Part shown: positions 37,017 through 47,500 of the stretch, one piece after another
Layout of the letters: each line of letters starts with the position of its first letter
Numbering within the stretch: the stretch's first letter is position 1
DNA from: Okeania sp. SIO2B3
Lineage (GTDB): Bacteria; Cyanobacteriota; Cyanobacteriia; Cyanobacteriales; Microcoleaceae
Direction of reading: 5' to 3'
Length of the DNA: 64,000 nt
Assembly: GCF_010672525.1 (NCBI RefSeq)
Contig: NZ_JAAHGH010000002.1
Span: 562,754 to 626,753, forward strand
Position numbers and translations under genes: made by a program
The notes under the pieces: generated by a model
The model's database searches: none
The model's input: only the letters and a program-made list of their open reading frames with translations
Told to the model about the DNA's origin: nothing

Positions 37017-38345
37017 ATGAACTATCAAGAATCAGAACTACAAGCAAAAATTCGTCAACAATTTGATGTAGTAACTTATCCTAGAATACCTGTAGAAAAA
37101 TCTCCTAAAGATGGCTATGAATTACTTTATATTCATAATCTAGTTACACCATATTATCTGAGAAATCAAAAAGTAATAGAAACTGAAGGTAAAGTAATTT
37201 TAGATGCCGGATGTGGCAGTGGTTACAAAGCATTAGTATTAGCAGAAGCAAATCCAGGAGCGAAAATAGTTGGCATTGATATTTCTGAAAAATCTGTAGA
37301 ATTAGCTCGTCAACGTCTGCAATATCATGGTTTTGAAAATGCCGAATTTCATGTATTGCTCATAGAAGAATTGCCAAATTTAGGTTTAGAATTTGACTAT
37401 ATTAATTGTGATGAAGTGCTTTATTTATTGCCAGATATAGTGATTGGTTTACAGGCAATGAAATCTGTTTTAAAACCTGATGGAATTATTAGAACAAATC
37501 TCCATAGTTCTCTACAGCGACATAACTATTTTAAAGTTCAAGAAGTTTTTCAAATGATGGGATTAATGAATGAAAATCCTGGAGAAATGGAGATGGAAAT
37601 TGCGCGAGAAACTCTTGCAGCTTTAAAAGATTCAATCATACTTAAACGACAAGTTTGGAAGCCAGAAAGGGCACAATATGAAGAATGGATGCTGAGTAAT
37701 TATTTATTACTGGGAGATAAAGGTTTTACTATCCCTGAAGTTTTTACTGCTCTGAAAAATGCTGATTTAGAGTTTATTAGTATGGTTAATTGGCGGCATT
37801 GGGAAGTAATAGATTTATTCAAAAATGAAGATGATTTGCCAGCTTTTTTAGGAATGAGTTTGCCAGAAATTTCTGTGGAGGAGCGACTACATTTATTTGA
37901 GTTATTACAACCTGTACACCGTTTACTGGACTTTTGGTGTGGCCATCCTCAACAAAGCCAGTCTTTTTTGCCTGTTTCAGAATGGACTGACTCTGACTGG
38001 CAAAAGGCCAAAGTGCAGCTACATCCTCAGCTGCGAAACTCTCAAGCTAGAGAGGATTTGATTAACTGTATCAATAACCATAAACCTTTTGAAATTAGCA
38101 GTTATATTAAATTGCCCGCCTGGATACCTATTCATATAGATAGTAGTATTGCTATTTGTCTGCTTCCTTTATTTGATGGTGTTTCTACTATTGAGTCTTT
38201 GGTGGAAAGGTGGATGAAGATTAGGCCATTAGACCCTATTACTCTGGAAACTGTAAGTCAGGAGAGAGGTTGGGAAGAAGTTAAGGAATTGTTGGATACT
38301 CTAGACCCATTTCTGTATGTGCTTTTGGAACGTTATATGGCCTGA
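37017..38345 (+). CDS. SAM-dependent methyltransferase with long C-terminal extension
   Basis: A 442-residue protein. Residues about 55-165 are a class I methyltransferase: motif I VILDAGCGSGYKALVLAE, acidic IVGIDIS, INCDEVLYLLPD, then LKPDGIIRTNLH. The 270-residue C-terminus (WRHWEVIDLFKNEDDLPAFL; LQPVHRLLDFWCGH; LPAWIPIHIDSSIAICLLPL) is helical and ends with a winged-helix-like GVSTIESLVERW. The substrate is unknown. It begins the glycan/pilin locus on the + strand, 220 bases before the pilin gene with a REP in between, so cotranscription is uncertain. The family is seen in cyanobacteria near glycosyltransferases. Confidence 0.85.
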   Translation: MNYQESELQAKIRQQFDVVTYPRIPVEKSPKDGYELLYIHNLVTPYYLRNQKVIETEGKVILDAGCGSGYKALVLAEANPGAKIVGIDISEKSVELARQRLQYHGFENAEFHVLLIEELPNLGLEFDYINCDEVLYLLPDIVIGLQAMKSVLKPDGIIRTNLHSSLQRHNYFKVQEVFQMMGLMNENPGEMEMEIARETLAALKDSIILKRQVWKPERAQYEEWMLSNYLLLGDKGFTIPEVFTALKNADLEFISMVNWRHWEVIDLFKNEDDLPAFLGMSLPEISVEERLHLFELLQPVHRLLDFWCGHPQQSQSFLPVSEWTDSDWQKAKVQLHPQLRNSQAREDLINCINNHKPFEISSYIKLPAWIPIHIDSSIAICLLPLFDGVSTIESLVERWMKIRPLDPITLETVSQERGWEEVKELLDTLDPFLYVLLERYMA

Positions 38346-38354
38346 AGTAGTTAG

Positions 38355-38463
38355 TAGGTTGGGTAGAACGATAGTGAAACCCAACAAACTTCAATGGTGT
38401 TGGGTTAATTGGTGTTGGGTTACTCCTACGGAAAAGCAAGCTACGTCCCTCAACCCAAGCTAC
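38355..38463. repeat. REP copy (GTTGGGTT palindromes)
   Basis: TAGGTTGGGTAGAACGA...AACCCAACA followed by GTGTTGGGTT and CTCAACCCAAGC. Same family as 3172-3355 and 4155-4240, probably mobilised by RAYT activity. Confidence 0.8.
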
Positions 38464-38565
38464 TGCTGAAAAAAAATTTCTAGGGAATGATATGAAATTT
38501 GGGAAAGGTGGGTAAGTTAGATTCAGGAGATAAATTTTATTTGTCCAATTTTTATAGGAGAAAAA

Positions 38566-39075
38566 ATGAAAACTGAATTTAAGGCCAAATTCCTACAGCA
38601 CGTTGCTAGGAAGAAAAAAGAAGAGGGTTTTACCCTGATTGAATTGTTGGTGGTTATCATCATTATCGGAATTTTGTCTGCTATTGCACTGCCTTCTTTC
38701 TTGAGCCAAGCGAACAAAGCCAAACAAGCAGAAGCTAAACAATACATTGCTTCTATCAATAAGGGACACCAAACGTACTATGCAATCAATACTCAGTTCG
38801 GTCCCAACATTGAGTCATTAGGGATTGGTATCAAGACTGAAACTGCTAACTACAGTTACACTACAACAAACGCAGTAGGAAATCAGGCCACTTCTGATGC
38901 TAACCCAGCGCCGGGCTTGAAAAGATATGGTGGTGCTGTAGTTCTAGTGGCTCAGGCAGGTACGGGAGATAAAACTACAGAAACTTCTCTGTGTGAGAGT
39001 CTAGTTGCAAACTTTGGTACTCTTTTCGCCGAGACAGACTGTAGTGGTAACGACTGGAAAGATTCTGGTGCATAA
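38566..39075 (+). CDS. pilA: Type IV major pilin-like protein
   Basis: A 169-residue prepilin, ATG preceded by AGGAG at a good distance. The leader of about 20 residues is rich in Lys and ends KKEEG; prepilin peptidase would cut before FTLIELLVV, and Glu5 of the mature protein is present. The N-terminal helix continues IIIGILSAIALPSF. The C-terminal globular part has two Cys (SLCES, ETDCSG) suited to the pilin D-region disulfide. It resembles general cyanobacterial PilA. A strong terminator follows. The downstream OGT-like gene suggests that it, or another pilus product, may be glycosylated; Ser/Thr are plentiful (YSYTTTNAVG, TGDKTTETS). Confidence 0.92.
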   Translation: MKTEFKAKFLQHVARKKKEEGFTLIELLVVIIIIGILSAIALPSFLSQANKAKQAEAKQYIASINKGHQTYYAINTQFGPNIESLGIGIKTETANYSYTTTNAVGNQATSDANPAPGLKRYGGAVVLVAQAGTGDKTTETSLCESLVANFGTLFAETDCSGNDWKDSGA

Positions 39076-39115
39076 TAGCTTGGGAAAAAATTTGGTAGTA
39101 TATCTTAGCTAAATC

Positions 39116-39152
39116 AAAAAGGTAGCGTTTTTTGAACGCTACCTAATTTTTA
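39116..39152 (+). terminator. Intrinsic terminator after pilA
   Basis: GGTAGCGTT-TTTTG-AACGCTACC (39121-39143) followed by T-rich sequence. It overlaps the possible first start of the next gene, so that gene may be read at a reduced level from the pilA promoter. Confidence 0.8.
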
Positions 39153-41422
39153 TGTTTATTGGCGGAAATTATCCAATGATATCTGATCCTCACAACTTAC
39201 CCACTTCCTCTGTAGCTCTGCAACACGAAGCTAATGAGTGCCTCCTCAGCGGAGACTATGCTCAAGCAATAAGTATTTATGAAGAAGCAATACAAGCACA
39301 ACCAGAATGTAAACCCAACTATTGGTATTTGGGGCTGAGTCTGCTGTTGCAGGGGCAAGAAACTGAAGCTCAGACAACCTGGCTATTTGCAATGGCAGAT
39401 GGTGACTCAGAAGAAATAGAACGTTGGACATCAGAACTAGCAGAGGTATTGCAAGCTGAGGGCGATCGGCAAGAAAATTTAAGCAATTACTCTGTTGCCT
39501 GGGCTATCCGTCAGCATTTACGGGAGATAGCTCCAACTAATATTAATAACCTATTACATCTACTTTTGCTCTCCATAAAACTAGAGATGAATATCCGCGA
39601 AATATTGACATCTCTAGAACTAATAGAAATGTTGCAAGCAGAGGAGATAAATGCAGAACTAGATTCAGATTTGTTATTAACAGTTTTACGGAAAACTTTC
39701 AGTTACGCACCAATAGAGCCATTATCCTTAGAATTGACCGCCGCTTGTGTTTCTCATGTAGATGAACCCCCAAGATTAGTATCAATTCTACTGCCATTAG
39801 TATATGAAATAGCCTACTCTTTTAAAGCTCCCGAACTGGCAACTAAATTTTGTAAGTTAGGTTTAAGGGTAGATCCTCAAAACTTAGAACTCCTCAGAGC
39901 ATTAGCTTCTTTTTACATATACGCTGGCGAACACGCAAAAGCTATAGAAACAGCTAAGTTGTGTTACTCTCTTGTAGAAGAACTGCCAGAGAAAATTTAT
40001 AATAGTTATTTGCTGCTTAAAGGAATAATGAGCGCTGGTAGTTATGAGGAAGAAGTTTCTTTATCGTTCAAACAACACGAATTACTGATAAAATCCTTAA
40101 TTGAGCAACAACCAATAGGACTTCACAACTCTACCGTTCTTCGCTTATATAGTGCCGGATATTTTTTTCCTTATTTTCGGGATAAAGCTGAGACTAATCT
40201 CAGACTTCGCAATCAAATTGCTCGTGTCTGTCAAGCAAATATAGAAGCAGAAAAAAGAGAGAAAGTAGAGCGCTATCGTCACAAACTATTATCAATCAAA
40301 AGCACTGCATCCTTAACTAAGCGACTGAAAATTGGATATGTTTCCCATTGCTTGAGAAGACATTCAGTAGGTTGGTTAACTCGTTGGATTTTTCAATATC
40401 ACAACCGCGAGAAATTTGAAATTCATGCTTATTTAATCAACTCTCTGCGTCAAACTGACCATTTGCAAGAGTGGTATTTAAAGAAAGCCGATGTTGCATA
40501 TCAAGGAGGGCTAAAAAGTCAGAATGAAATAGCCGAACAAATTAATCAGGATGAAATTGATATTTTAATAGACTTAGATAGTATTACTCTGACTAATTCC
40601 TGTGAGATAATGGCACTGAAAGCAGCAGCAATTCAGGTGAGTTGGCTGGGATGGGATGCTTCGGGAATACCAACTATAGATTATTTTATTGCTGACCCCT
40701 ATGTTTTACCAGAGTCTGCACAAGATTACTATCAAGAAACTATTTGGAGACTGCCTCAAACCTATATTGCTATTAATGGTTTTGAAGTAGATGTGCCGAC
40801 TTTGCGACGGGAAGATTTAGAAATTCCTGGGGATGCAGTGGTTTATTTCAGCACTCAGAGGGGTTTCAAACATCATCCTCAAACTACAAGATGGCAAATG
40901 AAAATTATCAAGGAAGTGCCAAATAGTTTTTTCTTGATTAAAAGTTTTGGGGATAAGGAATCTCTCAACGATGCCATTATTGAAATTGCAGAACAAGAAG
41001 GTGTAAGTATGGACCGCCTACGATTTTTACCAGAAGTACCATCATCAGAAATTCATCGAGCTAATTTGGGTATTGCAGACATTGTTTTAGATACTTATCC
41101 ATACAATGGAGCGACAACAACATTAGAAACTCTGTGGATGTGCATTCCTATGGTAACGCGGGTTGGTCAACAATTCGCTGCCCGTAATAGTTATACAATG
41201 ATGATGAATGCTGGCATTACTGAAGGTATTGCTTGGAGTGATGAAGAATATGTAGAGTGGGGAATTAGATTAGGGAAAGATGAAAAGTTGCGTCAGGAGA
41301 TATCTTGGAAGTTGCGCAAGTCAAGACAAACTGCTCCATTGTGGAATGCTAAACAGTTTACCCGGGAAATGGAGAAAGCTTACGAGCAAATGTGGCAGAG
41401 GTATATTGAGGGTGGGAGTTGA
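39152..41422 (+). CDS. TPR / O-GlcNAc-transferase-like glycosyltransferase (GT41)
   Basis: 756 residues from ATG 39152; a start at 39176 (MISDPHNL) is equally plausible because the first lies in the terminator tail. Residues about 20-110 are TPRs (ANECLLSGDYAQAISIYEEA); 110-370 are helical. The C-terminal GT41 domain (about 385-750) shows KIGYVSHCLRRHSVGW, DILIDLDSITLTNSCEIMAL, AIQVSWLGWDASGIPTIDYF, FSTQRGFKHHPQTTRW, RFLPEVPSSEIHRANLGIAD and the UDP-binding DTYPYNGATTTLETLWMCIP. GT41 enzymes add GlcNAc or related sugars to protein Ser/Thr. Next to pilA, pilin or other cell-surface protein glycosylation is a reasonable inference. It lacks the ~125-residue tail found on its neighbours. Confidence 0.9.
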   Translation: MFIGGNYPMISDPHNLPTSSVALQHEANECLLSGDYAQAISIYEEAIQAQPECKPNYWYLGLSLLLQGQETEAQTTWLFAMADGDSEEIERWTSELAEVLQAEGDRQENLSNYSVAWAIRQHLREIAPTNINNLLHLLLLSIKLEMNIREILTSLELIEMLQAEEINAELDSDLLLTVLRKTFSYAPIEPLSLELTAACVSHVDEPPRLVSILLPLVYEIAYSFKAPELATKFCKLGLRVDPQNLELLRALASFYIYAGEHAKAIETAKLCYSLVEELPEKIYNSYLLLKGIMSAGSYEEEVSLSFKQHELLIKSLIEQQPIGLHNSTVLRLYSAGYFFPYFRDKAETNLRLRNQIARVCQANIEAEKREKVERYRHKLLSIKSTASLTKRLKIGYVSHCLRRHSVGWLTRWIFQYHNREKFEIHAYLINSLRQTDHLQEWYLKKADVAYQGGLKSQNEIAEQINQDEIDILIDLDSITLTNSCEIMALKAAAIQVSWLGWDASGIPTIDYFIADPYVLPESAQDYYQETIWRLPQTYIAINGFEVDVPTLRREDLEIPGDAVVYFSTQRGFKHHPQTTRWQMKIIKEVPNSFFLIKSFGDKESLNDAIIEIAEQEGVSMDRLRFLPEVPSSEIHRANLGIADIVLDTYPYNGATTTLETLWMCIPMVTRVGQQFAARNSYTMMMNAGITEGIAWSDEEYVEWGIRLGKDEKLRQEISWKLRKSRQTAPLWNAKQFTREMEKAYEQMWQRYIEGGS

Positions 41423-41529
41423 TGATTTTTGATGTTATTGCTAGGGGATATGGTTTAAAAGTAGTGGTGCGTCTAAAATTAGAATGTGGCTAAATCCAAA
41501 CTAATACCTTTCCCCTAACTCCTATCCTT

Positions 41530-44520
41530 TTAATTTGAAGTTTTATGTAAGAAATTTTTTAATTGAATTAGGGGGATTGTATCTGCTTTAACTTTAGCTA
41601 TTGCTTCTGTATTCTCATTTTCCAATACAATTCTACCCCGAACACAACTCAATAGGCTTTCCCACTGCATTTGACTCAACTTTCCAATCAGTGAAATTTC
41701 TGGCCCCTCTTCGACATCTAAATCTTCTTCCATAAGTAGATTCATTACTATGCTAGATAATACCATATCTGCATCTTCCTCTGAAATATTAGTAGTATCA
41801 ATTACAAGAGTTATTTGAGCTTTATCTGGATTGGAAGCAATCACTTTGAGTACCATCTCTAAATCTTGATAGAGATATTTTTTAGACTGACTCCAGTCTG
41901 GAAAAAGAATAAAATTAATGTTTCTCAATCTTAAATTTTCACGGAAAATTATTTCATTAAACTGAGGATATTTTTTTTCAATATTTGCAAATTCTACAAT
42001 CTTAGATAAAGCATTAATATCGACTAAAATATCTTCTGCTACAGGATGTTTTTGCTGATTAGGAATTTTATCGCCTATTAAGTAGTAGTATTCTAGATCT
42101 ACTTGATTGGCAATTACCCAAAAACAACCATTAACATAATTAGGGCTAAATATTTCTACTACTTTAGTTCCTGGACAACAGAAAACAAGATTAGTTAATC
42201 CAGCACCATGAGGAGCAACTACAACTTCAGCAGCAGCCATAAAAGATATCTGCTCCCTAAAAGAAATTGACTCGAAAATCACAGTTTCAAATCCATATTC
42301 TCTTAAAAAGTTTACCACCTCATCTTCATTGATAATTCTACGAGATACTGCTAATTTTCTACTAATATATAACCGTTTTGGTCTTGCTTCTTCTTCAAAT
42401 TTTGCATAGTTTAAAAACTCCCTTCTCAGGAAATCGCAAACCCATTTAGGTATTCTTGTACTACCTGACAAAGAAGGAACAATTAGATTTTTTGCTTGAA
42501 TATGAGGAAAATTAGAACTTTCAATAATTTTTTCTTCGGGAATACCTAGAAGTCTAAGAGTTTCTTTTTGAAAAGTATCAATACAACTATTAACAACAAA
42601 TTTGTCAATATTATGAAAAGGTATTTCAGCAGCACGAATTAACTCAAACCGAGATACTAAATCAAAAATCCAGTGGTAGTAAGACTCCACACCTCGTACA
42701 GAAAGAAAAGCAACAGTTCCATCAATATAACTAACAGGTAGTAACTTATCTGAAGATGCAATTAAAGTAAAACTGCCTGTCGATATATCCTTTAAAACTT
42801 GACGGTCTGGAGTAATAATTGCACTGGTAAAAAAATCTGCCCAAGCTCGTCCATTAGAAATAATCGCAACAAAAGTCGGTGGACATTTTATTCTTTTCTC
42901 TCTTAAGTTTGGGTGAACGTTTTCATCGGGAGTTTTTGCCGAAGATAAATAAGAATCTTTTTGAAGCTTTTGAGATAAATTAATAATTTCTACTAAAGGA
43001 TGGTCTAATGTAGAATTTATTGACCAATTAGCATTAGTTCGATCAAACTCAACTAAAACATTAGTTGACAGACAAACTGTAAAACAAGTATTTGCCTCAT
43101 CTAACCTACCTTTTTTTCTTAAAATTTGCCCTAAACTAATATAAGTGTTCTTAGAGTTTGGTTTAATTTTTAGTGCCTGGATATAATAATTTATCGCTTC
43201 ATCTAACTTTCCTTTTTGTGCTAGAATATTTCCTAAATTTTGATAAATTTTGGGGTCATCTAATTGTAGTTCCAGAGCTTTTTGATAAGAAGCGATCACC
43301 TCATCTAACTTTCCCCTTTCTCCCAATACATTACCTAAGTCTCGATGGAATTCAGGTCCGACTAAATTAGGTTTAAGTTCCAAGGCTTTTTGCCAGCATG
43401 GCAAAGCTTCCTCCAACTTATTTTCCTCATTCAATGCGTGTCCTAAATTCCAGTAGGCGGTCGCTAATTCTGGGTCGAGAGCGATCGCCTCTTCGCAACT
43501 ACTCTTAGCATCATCTAACTTTCCTTGCTTGAAGTAAATGCTACCTAAACTAGCATGAACTGCGGCTAGATCAGGTTGAATTTCTAATGCTTGGGAATAG
43601 GAAGCGATCGCCTCATCAAAATTTCCCAGTATTTGCAAAGCATTTCCCATCGTTAGGTACGCAGTTGTCAAATTCGGTTTCATTTCGATCGCTTGCTTGC
43701 TTGTCGCGATCGCTTCTTTGAACTGACCTTTATTATAAAAGATAGTTGCCTGTTTACAAAGGGCGTGTGCTTCAGAATATCGATCTTCAATATAAGCTAT
43801 TAAATTTTCTCTATAGTTTTTTAGGCTTGCAGTCATTAGTTCTGTTTGTTCTTTCTTAATATAGGTTTTATTTTTTCTAAATCTTCCTGACTCTTTCACA
43901 AACACCATATCGCATTGCCAGAGAGCATTGTCTAAAGGTCGCCACGACAAATTCACAATGTCATAGATAACAAATCCTTGAGCTTTCATACATTCAATAA
44001 CATTAAAAATCTGAGTGAACAGACCAACTTCCACAATTACATATTCTGTTTCCCACAGCATTCTAGTTGCACCCGCCATAACATCAGTTTCACTGCCATC
44101 CACATCAACCTTAATTAAGTATGGCGGTTCTAATTCTTTCTCTTCACATATCCAATCTAGTGTTATTCCATCTATAGTTCTACGATAAAAGTTTTCTTCG
44201 CTGCTTGAGACTAGATCGGATACGGAAGAATGTACTAAATTAGGATCAACATTAATAGTAAATAAGCCTAACTCTTTAGTAGCAGCAGCAATAAGATACT
44301 CTGCATTATTAAGATTTTTACAAATCTTAGCAAGATAGGGTTCATTTTCCCGAATGGGTTCAATTAAAATATGCCGAGAATTGGGAAAAATCTCATATAA
44401 ACAGAAAGTACCTAGAGCCGCACCCACATCAATAACCGTTTTAGGTTCAAAGCCCAACTGTTTAATCTGTATTAATCCGCCTTCCATAGAGCCTCTATAA
44501 ATTTTTTGATCTACCATCAT
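41530..44520 (-). CDS. FkbM methyltransferase - TPR - GT61 (DUF563) protein with shared C-terminal tail
   Basis: 996 residues; GGGAG precedes the paired ATGs. About 25-210: FkbM methyltransferase (VIDVGAALGTF; LIKVDVDGSETDVMAGA). About 250-485: seven TPRs (KPNLTTAYLTMGNALQILGN; GKLDDAKSSCEEAIALDP). About 560-845: GT61/DUF563 glycosyltransferase (VESYYHWIFDLVSRFELIRA; KRLYISRKLAVSRRI; FMAAAEVVVAPHGAGLTNLV; VVEIFSPNYVNGCFW). 863-996: a tail nearly identical in pattern to that of the next protein (INFILFPDWSQ; VIDTTNISEEDADMVLSSIV; EEDLDVEEGPEISLIGKLS). It would build or methylate a surface glycan. It is the last gene of the minus-strand operon, 46 bases after its neighbour. Confidence 0.9.
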   Translation of the reverse strand: MMVDQKIYRGSMEGGLIQIKQLGFEPKTVIDVGAALGTFCLYEIFPNSRHILIEPIRENEPYLAKICKNLNNAEYLIAAATKELGLFTINVDPNLVHSSVSDLVSSSEENFYRRTIDGITLDWICEEKELEPPYLIKVDVDGSETDVMAGATRMLWETEYVIVEVGLFTQIFNVIECMKAQGFVIYDIVNLSWRPLDNALWQCDMVFVKESGRFRKNKTYIKKEQTELMTASLKNYRENLIAYIEDRYSEAHALCKQATIFYNKGQFKEAIATSKQAIEMKPNLTTAYLTMGNALQILGNFDEAIASYSQALEIQPDLAAVHASLGSIYFKQGKLDDAKSSCEEAIALDPELATAYWNLGHALNEENKLEEALPCWQKALELKPNLVGPEFHRDLGNVLGERGKLDEVIASYQKALELQLDDPKIYQNLGNILAQKGKLDEAINYYIQALKIKPNSKNTYISLGQILRKKGRLDEANTCFTVCLSTNVLVEFDRTNANWSINSTLDHPLVEIINLSQKLQKDSYLSSAKTPDENVHPNLREKRIKCPPTFVAIISNGRAWADFFTSAIITPDRQVLKDISTGSFTLIASSDKLLPVSYIDGTVAFLSVRGVESYYHWIFDLVSRFELIRAAEIPFHNIDKFVVNSCIDTFQKETLRLLGIPEEKIIESSNFPHIQAKNLIVPSLSGSTRIPKWVCDFLRREFLNYAKFEEEARPKRLYISRKLAVSRRIINEDEVVNFLREYGFETVIFESISFREQISFMAAAEVVVAPHGAGLTNLVFCCPGTKVVEIFSPNYVNGCFWVIANQVDLEYYYLIGDKIPNQQKHPVAEDILVDINALSKIVEFANIEKKYPQFNEIIFRENLRLRNINFILFPDWSQSKKYLYQDLEMVLKVIASNPDKAQITLVIDTTNISEEDADMVLSSIVMNLLMEEDLDVEEGPEISLIGKLSQMQWESLLSCVRGRIVLENENTEAIAKVKADTIPLIQLKNFLHKTSN

Positions 44521-44566
44521 ATTTCTCCCATATCTATAAACATTTTTTAACTACTGAAATATATAT

Positions 44567-47500
44567 TTAGTGCACCTGAAAAATTGGAACATCATAAGCG
44601 ACTAATTTAGCGATCGCTTCCTCATTTTCGCACTCCAAAGCAATTTTACCCTTAACCAAAGTCAAAAGAGCCTCCCACTGAATTTGACTCAACTCGCCAA
44701 CCAGAGAAATATCTGGTCCTTCCTCCACATCTAACTCCTCTTCCATCATCAGATTCATCACAATGCTAGATAAAGCCATATCTGCATCTTCCTGAGAAAT
44801 GTTGGTAGTATCCACTAAAAGCTTCATCCTACCTTTATCTGGACGAGAGGCGATCGCTGTTAACACCCTGGCAAAATCCTTGTAAAGCTCTTCCTCCTCG
44901 CAACTCCAATCTGGGAAGATAATTAAATTAATATCCCTCAACCGCAAACTTTTCCGGATGGCATCTACCATATAACCTTGAAACAGTTCTTTAAACACTG
45001 TTCCTATTTTTGCCGAATAAACTTGACTATCCAAAAATGCAGGATTAGCTTGCATCTTCTGCTTAATTTCGCTTTTCTTTTGTTGACGTAACTCCGCATT
45101 AGTTCCTAAGGCAACTGCTAAATCTATGTAAAACTCTTCACTATCGGCAACTAGATCGGAAACATCAAGCGATCGCAATATTGCACCACCCATCGCACCT
45201 CGGAAACAACTGCCTTGTCTGGAAATTATTGGCATTCCCACTTCTAAAGGTTCTATCAAAGAGCTAGTACCGGAAAAAGGATAAGAGTCCAAATAGACAT
45301 CAGCTATTTTCAAATATTGCTTAACATCATGCCGATTTAATAACGGTTCAGGGTCTAGAACGATTAAACGATTAGCGACGATTCCATGTTGGGAAAACCG
45401 ATTATTTACCTGCTCCAAAAACGCTTTCTTGGGATAAGCATTCGACCAATTTGGCCCAAAGGGCATCAACAGCAACACAGAGTTAGGTACGGCAGCAATA
45501 ATTTTTGCCCATGTTTCCATCACTTCTGGGATAATTTTAAAGAAATTCGCACCAGAAATAAAAATCACGCTATCTTCGGAAATTCCCAAACTTTCGCGAT
45601 TGACTTTAACCCTTGCCTCTTCTGTTTCTACTCCGTAACTAAAACAATGAGCAGTTCCCTCTAATTTTACCAATTGCTCTTGATAGTGCTGTTGTGCCTT
45701 TTCCATGGGGTCTGTAAGTTCGCCGGAAATGTAATAATCGATATTGTGCATTCCTGTAGTTACCACCGAAGCGACGCTAGTAACTTGTACCCTTGCCAGT
45801 CGATGTAATGCTAACAGACAAATTTGATTGGTAACAGCTGTGACATTTGTGCCGATAAACAGGATATCTAGATCGTCAGCGCGAATAGTATTTACTTGCT
45901 CTTTTAAATTTTGAGGCAGTTTAGTAAAAAAGTTAGCACAACCACGGCAATATTGCTCTAGGGAACGGTCTGTCTGTTTTAGAGAGTACAATACGACTTC
46001 ATATTCCCTGCTGATATACTCGTAAACTGGAAGGGATGCAAAAGTTTCTGCTGTTGGCTCAAAGTGTGTGGCTAAAATACCGAGACGAATCTTTTTGCGA
46101 TTTCCTCTTTCTGGGAATTCATAATCTATTTGATGAACTTGCCGTTTCAGTGTCGATTCTATAATTTCGGCACGCTTGACATAAATATCTTTGAGGTTGC
46201 CAGAGTTAAAGTAAAGGGGAATAAAATTAGCATTTTGGCTAAACTCATTAGCTACCTTTTGCCAAATAGTTGAGTTAGGGTTGCTAAATATGAAGGAGTG
46301 CAAGCTATCTACTAACTCCTGGAGATAGGAATAGTATTGATCTGCTTGCCCTCTTTCTGAATACAGAATAGGAGACTCTAGCAGAAATTTGAGGTAGTCG
46401 TCAAACAGCCATTGGGGGATTTTAGTCAAGTCATATTCTAATGGCAATTGCTCTGGACGACGGTAAAGCATTGCTGTCAAGAAATATTGGATAACTTTCG
46501 GTTTGTCAAAAACTTCTTTGAGGTTAATTAAGATTTCTGCAACAAAGCTTTGTTCGCTATTAGTAAGGGGTTCGTTTTTGATACCGCTTTTCAGTAGATG
46601 TTGATGAGTTTGACCTAAAGTTCCCAAATAGGCAGTTACCAATTCATCTGTCGGTAAACTCAGCCACAGCTCGGCGATTTGTTTTCTCGCTAGACGCAAA
46701 TTAGCAAGTGCGAAGCGATCGCTAGGCTCTTTCTGATAGTTGCTAATTAAACGAGGTAATCCCGAAAGCAAATCTTGAATGTCGGGCGCTAAACTCAGTT
46801 CTGTCATAATTGTTTTGTTATCGTCGCTTAATAAGTTTAAAGAAATATTGCGTTCTCGTAAGATTTGCTCTGCTTGCTTGACTTCTTCTTCGGCGTACAG
46901 TTGAGAATGAAGTTTAATTATCTTGGCAATATGCACTGAAAAAGCATTTTTGTCGTTATAAAGAGTTTGGTTTCTCGCTCCAGAAGCGTGCTGTCGGTAG
47001 TAAAGATATGGTTTCGCCAAACGATAGCCCTGCCATCCTTGTTCGTAAGCAGATATCCAAAATTCCCAGTCTTCCAATCCTTGCTCCATGACTTTCTTAA
47101 AGCCGCCTACGCGATGGTAAACTTCTTTTCTGACCAGAGAAGTGACTGCTGCCTGATTATTTCTTAAAAAGACTTCTGGAATAAACTCTTGTCTTTCGAC
47201 AATTTCGTTACTGACTCCAAAATACTGAGCGTCAGTATAAACAAAACCAACATCAGGTTTTTCCTGCAATAGCTTCATTGTTTCTGCGAGAAAATTAGGG
47301 TGAATTGTATCGTCTGCATCTAAAAATAAAATGTATTTACCTGATGACTTGATCGCTCCTGCATTTCTGGAATCACCTACCCCACTATTAGCTTTTTCTA
47401 ATAACCGAATATTGCGATCGGGATATAACTCAATCAAAGACCTCGCTACTTCGCTAGTATTGTCGGAGCTGCCGTCATTAACTATGATGCACTCCCAGTT

